From assembly GCA_037013495.1 (NCBI GenBank), contig CM072812.1, positions 35,484,501 through 35,548,500 of the forward strand: a DNA stretch of 64,000 nucleotides, read 5' to 3'. This stretch comes from Hippophae tibetana (lineage: Eukaryota > Streptophyta > Magnoliopsida > Rosales > Elaeagnaceae). Positions 59,501 through 64,000 of the stretch are shown here, piece after piece; the stretch's first letter is position 1, and every line of letters starts with the position of its first letter. The notes beneath the pieces were generated by a model. The model ran no database searches, had not been told where the DNA came from, and saw only the letters and a program-made list of their open reading frames with translations. The position numbers and the translations under genes were made by a program.

Positions 59501-60866
59501 TGAAGTGCTCTATGAATCAACTTCCCTCAACTGAAGGTACATATTATCTTTGTTCTTTACATTGTCTCTATTTCCTCACGACCTCACAACGAGCCTTAGG
59601 TTTAAGTAGATGGAGTGATTCACGTAACTGCCACAATGGTTAAGTTTCGGGTTAATTTTGATATTATTTGTAAGTAACTTGTGGTTTCATTTCAAAAAGT
59701 TAACCTATTAAGTATAATAGTCCAAGTCCTTACTAAACCATGAATCATCTCAAGTCTAGACAATATGAGACTTTGATCGCACATTCCCAACTGTAGTCAA
59801 AACATGCACACATGCACTTTAAAACTATTTAAAGGTTTTCTTAAGTAATTACCAGAGAATTGAATCAGCATGTAGTGTTTAATGCATCTCATATTATTCA
59901 TTCCATTTGCTATCTATATCCTTTTTATTTTCTTGTAATATCCTGACCCTAAAACCTGTCATAGTTTCTTTTTCTCTTGCTTAAAACGAAAACCATGATA
60001 TGAAACTCCCTCATTTTCCTTTATTGCAGGAAGTTCAGGAATACTTTGCCAACTATATGGTTAATGACAGTTTGGGAATTATTGCTAATGCACACACGGT
60101 TTTTGCCGATGTAGACCCCTTAAAAGCAATGAGTGTTCCTTGCATTGAACTTGCAAAACTCTTCTCGATTGCTGTTGACTTCCCAAAAACTGGTGTACCA
60201 GCTGTAATACCACAAAATTTGCATGTCAAAGAATATCCAGATTTCATGGAAAAGCCTGATAAGCCTACGTATGAATCAAAAAATGTGATAGGAAAACTTT
60301 TTCGCGAGGTAAAAGACATTGCACCTCATACCAGTTCCATTAGGTCTTTCACTCTGGAAACAGCAAGGCAATCATATGACCCTGACATGGAAGTGGATGG
60401 TTTTGAGGATTACATTGAGGATGCATTCTATTACAAAAGCAACTATGATTACAAATTGGGAAATCTTCTGAACTACTATGGGATCAAAACAGAGGCTGAA
60501 ATTCTAGGTGGGAGTGTAATGAGAATGTCCAAATCTTTCACCAAGAGACGGGATGCAGAAGCAATAAGCATGGCAATGAAGTCTTTAAGAAAGGAAGCTA
60601 GGACCTGGTTCAATGAGAAGGCAAGTGGTTCAGATGCTGGAGTTGATGATGTATATGCGAAAGCTTCAGCTTGGTATTATGTCACATATCATCCTAGTTA
60701 TTTTGGTTGTTATAATGAGGGCATGGATCGTGATCATTTCCTTAGCTTTCCATGGTGTGTTTATGACAAGCTTGTCTCCATTAAGAAGGATAAAGTAAGT
60801 AATAGAAGTGTTCTGTCATTGTCCTCTCTCGAGAGTCAGTTTAGCCATGGATTACATTTGCTTTAA
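47001..60866 (+). CDS. RDR1: RDR1, RNA-dependent RNA polymerase 1 (four exons, gene span)
   Basis: Exons 47001-47516, 49079-50964, 52373-52523 and 60030-60866 join in frame into about 1129 residues, close to Arabidopsis RDR1 (about 1107). The start [11 protein letters not shown] and the segment [11 protein letters not shown] are typical of RDR1 rather than RDR2 or RDR6. An RRM-like fold occupies roughly residues 1-90. The RdRP core spans about 370-920, with [23 protein letters not shown] and the catalytic DLDGD at residues 811-815 (52401-52415). RDR1 copies RNA into dsRNA for Dicer-like enzymes, making secondary siRNAs against viruses. All introns are GT-AG and no premature stop was seen, so the gene looks functional. 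Intron 3 holds a whole gypsy element. Confidence 0.93.
47517..49078 (+). other. RDR1: RDR1 intron 1
   Basis: 1562 bases, gt...ag, T-rich, with a branch-point-like ctaat 13 bases before the acceptor (tgctaattactgtcag). No element or gene is seen inside. The frames at 47596-47886 and on the minus strand at 48204-49000 are unsupported. Confidence 0.85.
49079..50964 (+). CDS. RDR1: RDR1 exon 2 (main catalytic exon)
   Basis: 1886 bases, starting [15 protein letters not shown] after the acceptor gtcag and ending in phase 2 at TGG AG|gtaaga. The open frame extends 15 codons upstream ([15 protein letters not shown]), but the family continues [10 protein letters not shown], so the start is placed at 49079. 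It holds [20 protein letters not shown], the [16 protein letters not shown] block, [35 protein letters not shown] and [21 protein letters not shown] glycine-rich insert near residues 735-763 ([15 protein letters not shown]) is in a loop whose length varies between RDR1 proteins. Confidence 0.93.
50965..52372 (+). other. RDR1: RDR1 intron 2
   Basis: 1408 bases, gtaaga...tattag, T-rich, with no inserted element seen. The open frame at 51882-52118 is low complexity and unsupported. Confidence 0.85.
52373..52523 (+). CDS. RDR1: RDR1 exon 3 (catalytic DLDGD)
   Basis: 151 bases. The split codon AG|A gives arginine, followed by [20 protein letters not shown]. The three aspartates of DLDGD coordinate the catalytic metal in this two-barrel polymerase family. 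The exon ends DHDVTIE|gtattt in phase 0. It lacks a start and is too short to stand out as an open frame by itself, so it was found by reading downstream of exon 2 for the motif. Confidence 0.95.
52816..53490 (+). repeat. 5' LTR of element C
   Basis: TGTTATGTCC to GTTGTGACA. It carries a TATA box (actataaatagacc, 53251). The first 400 bases are full of the word ctaga in the forms tctagag, cctagaa and gctagaa at irregular spacing. Confidence 0.92.
53518..54536 (+). pseudogene. Gag of element C, broken
   Basis: ATG at 53518 ([18 protein letters not shown]), then in-frame stops at 53608 and near 53700. The capsid region reads [20 protein letters not shown] and [13 protein letters not shown], shifts frame near 53930, then [17 protein letters not shown]. 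After another shift come [40 protein letters not shown] and, in yet another frame, the CCHC-type knuckle [13 protein letters not shown] (54459-54497). These are capsid and nucleocapsid modules of a gypsy gag. Confidence 0.85.
54600..57975 (+). pseudogene. Pol of element C: protease, RT, RNase H, integrase, chromodomain; broken
   Basis: Protease: [20 protein letters not shown] (54667), with DAGA for DTGA. RT and early RNase H: an open frame at 54932-56203 (423 residues) with [40 protein letters not shown], an intact YLDDIVIYS box (55694) and [19 protein letters not shown] frameshift at about 56195 leads to RNase H and the [20 protein letters not shown] block; another at about 56660 leads to integrase: [52 protein letters not shown] and [18 protein letters not shown] stop at 57348 follows. 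After a shift near 57835 the chromodomain reads [20 protein letters not shown]. The open RT frame shows only moderate decay. Confidence 0.88.
57991..58656 (+). repeat. 3' LTR of element C
   Basis: TGTTACGTCC to GGTCGTGATA. It ends in TA rather than CA after a C-to-T change. It lacks 9 bases of the 5' LTR near 58482. The same ctaga-rich first half is present. Confidence 0.92.
58708..59040. repeat. Near-perfect 167-bp tandem duplication in RDR1 intron 3
   Basis: Unit 1 is 58708-58874 and unit 2 is 58875-59040. Both begin cattgaacacatggtttc and end actagggatagagac or actagggatagtgac. By eye the differences are one C/T (aacgccg against aatgccg), a 2-base GA gap and one base near the end. The unit has no open frame and no similarity to the gypsy element that ends 50 bases upstream. 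Confidence 0.95.
60030..60866 (+). CDS. RDR1: RDR1 exon 4 (C-terminal exon)
   Basis: 278 codons plus stop, starting [20 protein letters not shown] after ttattgcag and ending [10 protein letters not shown] with TAA at 60864-60866. Conserved blocks are [60 protein letters not shown] and FTKRRDAE, then [20 protein letters not shown] and FPWCVYDKL. This is the complete C-terminal domain of the family. The open frame begins 10 codons upstream at 60000 inside the intron, so the ATG there is not a start. No clear polyadenylation signal was identified after the stop. Confidence 0.94.
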   Translation, partial: EVQEYFANYMVNDSLGIIANAHTVFADVDPLKAMSVPCIELAKLFSIAVDFPKTGVPAVIPQNLHVKEYPDFMEKPDKPTYESKNVIGKLFREVKDIAPHTSSIRSFTLETARQSYDPDMEVDGFEDYIEDAFYYKSNYDYKLGNLLNYYGIKTEAEILGGSVMRMSKSFTKRRDAEAISMAMKSLRKEARTWFNEKASGSDAGVDDVYAKASAWYYVTYHPSYFGCYNEGMDRDHFLSFPWCVYDKLVSIKKDKVSNRSVLSLSSLESQFSHGLHLL

Positions 60867-63386
60867 GATGTTTAGCTTACTTAGTATTAGTGATGTATTG
60901 ATCTGAATTTAGTGATGTTTTCATAGTATTATTGATGGTGAATGGGTAGACTTCTGTCACTCTGTTGCGAACACTGATATTTATATCCAAACTTATATTC
61001 TCAGGAGTAGAATATATATATATATATATATATATATGAGATGTATACTTTGCTGTGTTTGGTGTATGGTATTGGCTTTTGGGTGTGATTAGTTTAATGT
61101 GTTAGTTTTTTGTTTATAACAAAATACGTTCAAGAACGTTTTAAAGTTGTAAATATATTCATAATGTTTATATAATGGTACTATTACATCTAATCCTTAA
61201 CTTTCATCTACTGTGCTAAACATAAATAGATTATGAGTCGCAATTGTAAAAGGGTATTTTGGTAAATACATGTGTAATTATATAGATTATGATTTTATGG
61301 ATGATACTTTAGTGGAAGAGAATTAATATTTTCTATGATTGTACAATTATATAAATTCTTTTTTTTAGCATATTTGTTACTTAGAGTTAAAAGATAGTTT
61401 TACCAAAATATCATGTTAAATCAATAAACAACGAACAAAAATAAATGATTAATTGAATATGAAAGTATTATTATATAAATGTGATGTATGTTTATAACTC
61501 TTAGAAACGTTTTGGGAATATTTGTCACGTGAAATATGTTTTAGGTACAAAACGTATTTAACCCGTACTTTAATATGTTTTAGGTTCAAAACGTATTTAA
61601 CCCGTACTTTAATATGATTATTGTATTGAACTAATTGAATTGTTTGAGATTTAATTTAACGCTTGGTGTCGTCTCGAATAAAAGCCTAGTCTACTATCAA
61701 TTGTTTGTTAAGGTTAGGAGGGGTGGAAACACATTTCGTTGATTCAAACCGATGAGTATTTAGTAGTGTTTATTGTTAAGAAAAAATGACTTTGCTCTTA
61801 AATTCTTTATTTTGAGAGAGAAAAAAATGTTTTTAATATAATTTCTTTTAAGTTACATTTGTAAGAAGTGATTAATTGATGTTATAATTTTGCAAAATGT
61901 CTAAAAGAGTAATCTAAAAACTAGTTTATTAATTTGTTAATTTAGTAAAAATAAATTTGGAATAATAACTATTTTACCGCATTAGGTGTAATGATTTGTG
62001 ATAATAACACATAATTCAAATACGATATAAACGTTTAATCAAACATGATATTGTTAAAATTTGTATCTTTATTTAATAAATAAATCAAATATGATTAGAT
62101 AATATAAATAAATTTTTTTAATTAATACTATTTAAAAAGTTAATTCAAGATGAACACAATAAATACGACTTGATCAAACTTAATAAGCATTTTTATAACT
62201 ATCTTGAATAAAAATAATGTATATTAGTTAAAAAAATTTAATTAGTGTGAAATATGAGACACAAAATCAATTACTTCAACACAAATATGATATGATTATA
62301 AATAAATTGCCTAGACTCAATGGTTCATTAAATATATAAGCATAAATTGTTACTCTTGATTAGATTAATTATTCAAGGGTAATAATGTAGATTAAATCCA
62401 TAATAAAAATATCAAAATTATTATTCTTAAGAATTGTAATTATATAATCATTTTGTTAAGATTTACTCATAAATAAATTGACTTGACTTAATTATTCATT
62501 AAATGAGTAAGCATTAATTATCTCACTTAATATGATTAAAAAATTATTCAAATGTAATAATATAAAATAAATACACAATAAAAATACATAAACAACTATA
62601 AGAAGTGTACTTATCATATGAACATTTTGAAATTTATTGATGTATGATAAAAAAATAAAAACTAAAAAACAAAAGTGATGGCGACAACACTTTCTTGCTT
62701 TTTATATACTGGTCATTAGTGCATGCATTGCATGTAAATTTGTACTTGTGAATTAAATAGATGATTATTTTTATTTATTATAATATATTCGTATTATAAT
62801 ATTTTAAATAAATCGTAAAAACAATTATTAATTTTATAAACACTTATACAATTTATTAGTAGTAGTGATATTTATTACTTCATTTGAATATTTGAAAGTA
62901 ATATTGTAAAAAGTAAACATAATAAGTAAATAAAATATTTTTCTTAATATATAAGAAAATTAAAAAGTACTCTTGAGTTCTAAAAGTATAAAATTTTGTA
63001 GATTAAAGAATTACAAGAATTATTTAAAAATATTGTAAAATAAGTAAAAATCTAACCATAATTAATTTACTAACTTTCTTACTTTTTATAATATTAAAAG
63101 TTGTACATTTTAATAAAAATAGAAAAAATAATATAATAAAAAAAGTTAAGGTCAAACATGCCTATGTTGCATTTTCACATATTTTTGTATTTTCATATCA
63201 AATGAACTCTCAATTCATGTTTCAAGTCATATAATTGAATTATATCAAATATCATTTGATATCTATAAAAATATCATCAAATAACCTCAAAAAAAATATA
63301 AAAAACAAATATAGTTATATTGTCTAGTAAGCTAAATATATAATATTTATTGATGTTGGTTTGTGAGAAACAAAGATGTATCAAAA
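60867..63386. other. AT-rich 3' flank of RDR1
   Basis: No gene seen. A TA microsatellite lies at about 61011-61037. A 39-bp direct tandem repeat lies at 61533-61616. 61800-62700 resembles 34290-35160 in a diverged, colinear way. A word reading tatactggtcattagtgcat (62707) is similar to one at 34286. The rest is low-complexity AT-rich DNA. Confidence 0.5.
61533..61616. repeat. 39-bp tandem repeat, two copies
   Basis: aatatgttttaggtacaaaa starts at 61533 and aatatgttttaggttcaaaa at 61572. Each unit continues cgtatttaacccgtacttt with one difference visible, and a partial third start (aatatg) follows at 61611. Confidence 0.9.
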
Positions 63387-64000
63387 TAAATATATACGAC
63401 ATCTAGTTATTTTATTTTTATAAAAAAAATGTGATTGAATAATCAAAACTTTACTTTTATAATTCTAATTTTTCATTTTAACTAAGTGATTATGTCTCTT
63501 ATTTATTATTGTAAAAATAATTAATTTTAATTAAGAGCATTAAAATTTAGAATTTTTTGACCAAAATAACTATATGAATATATATGACCATTGTAATTTT
63601 ATATTTAAATAAAGTTAAGAAATTGTGATTAAATAATGTAAATTAAAGTTTTTTTGAAGTTCTAGTTTTTAATTATTGTTATTTACTATTCTACAAAGAA
63701 TTAATTTTAATTAAAATTTTGAAAAAATATAACCAAAATAGTTATATATAATCTATAACTTTTTAAATTTTATAAAAAGAATAATTAGATAATCTTAGCT
63801 GAAGTCTTTTGGAATTTTAATTTTTAATTTCTAATTAAACCATTAGTTATTATTTAAAAAGAATTAATTGTAATTAACATTAAAGTTTTGAAAAATTACT
63901 ATGACCAAAATAATTATATATAATGTATACTTATTAATTTTATAAAAAATAAAATTATGAAGTGATAATTAAATAATCATAACTGAAATCTTTTGAAATT
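63387..64000. repeat. 172-bp-period satellite-like tandem array, continues beyond the window
   Basis: The landmark ccaaaataactatat recurs as tatcaaaataaatatat (63379), gaccaaaataactatat (63559), aaccaaaatagttatat (63731) and gaccaaaataattatat (63903), giving steps of exactly 172 bases between the last three. Other landmarks keep the same spacing: attaattttaatta (63516), aattaattttaatta (63689) and aattaattgtaatta (63862). Units are diverged and very AT-rich. About 3.6 units are visible and the array runs off the right edge. Confidence 0.85.

Larger units (their letters stand above)
52524..60029 (+). other. RDR1: RDR1 intron 3, expanded by a gypsy insertion
   Basis: About 7.5 kb, gtattt...attgcag. 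It contains the chromovirus at 52816-58656, which accounts for most of the length, a 167-bp tandem duplication (58708-59040) and 1 kb of other sequence. In the last part, two diverged copies of a segment around ccaaaaagttaatcac (59392) and tcaaaaagttaaccta (59692), each followed by gtccttatt/gtccttact and atgaatcatc, lie about 300 bases apart. Without the gypsy element the intron would be about 1.66 kb, similar to introns 1 and 2. Confidence 0.88.

Noticed and set aside
60000-60029. ATG at 60000 as start of a separate gene
   Set aside because: The residues from 60030 continue the RDR1 chain exactly after exon 3, and ttattgcag at 60021-60029 is a strong acceptor; the ATG is in the intron.
63387-64000. 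CRISPR-like array at the right end
   Set aside because: The repeats are directly adjacent 172-bp units without spacers, and the window is plant nuclear DNA.

Overview
The window reads as nuclear DNA of a flowering plant, probably a eudicot. It is strongly AT-rich, has spliced genes, and is dominated by plant-type LTR retrotransposons (Ty1/copia, and Ty3/gypsy of the Tat/Athila and chromovirus types) plus remnants of a plant LINE. Only one host gene can be supported: RDR1, the RNA-dependent RNA polymerase of antiviral RNA silencing. It is on the + strand at 47001-60866, in four exons that join without a frame break into about 1129 residues, with the catalytic DLDGD motif intact.

Layout. 1-2147: AT-rich sequence with little to name. 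2148-3470: LTR of a 1.3-kb-LTR copia family that recurs at 26350-27510 and 31006-32368. 3475-18510: a graveyard of Tat/Athila-like gypsy fragments in both orientations, including a large inverted repeat (3475-7250) and a head-to-head LTR pair (about 14880-18510), with a copia LTR-gag fragment between them (9496-11225). 13960-23224: a minus-strand LINE ORF1-like relic, split by the head-to-head LTR pair and again by a 4.2-kb LTR element with perfect 5-bp target duplications (19044-23219) that shows no recognisable polymerase. 23225-26349: AT-rich sequence with an unexplained exon-like fragment. 26350-32368: a gutted copia element with a gypsy LTR fragment inside it. 32369-35261: AT-rich spacer.

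35262-47000 records the history of the RDR1 locus. The RDR1 upstream region and the first codons are present twice. The upstream copy (35262-41297) is split by a 4.8-kb copia element and cut off inside exon 1 by a second copia element (41298-45608) that has lost its 3' end. The copy at 45808-47000 leads into the live gene. This fits a tandem RDR1 duplication of which one member has been destroyed.

Inside RDR1, intron 3 is about 7.5 kb because a complete but frame-broken chromodomain-bearing gypsy element (52816-58656) sits in it in the gene's own orientation. Both splice sites are preserved. The same intron carries a near-perfect 167-bp tandem duplication. Downstream of RDR1 the sequence is AT-rich, and the last 620 bases are a diverged tandem array with a 172-bp period, which looks like satellite DNA.

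All element calls rest on reading motifs by eye: primer-binding sites, polypurine tracts, repeat ends and conserved protein motifs. Names at lineage level are tentative.
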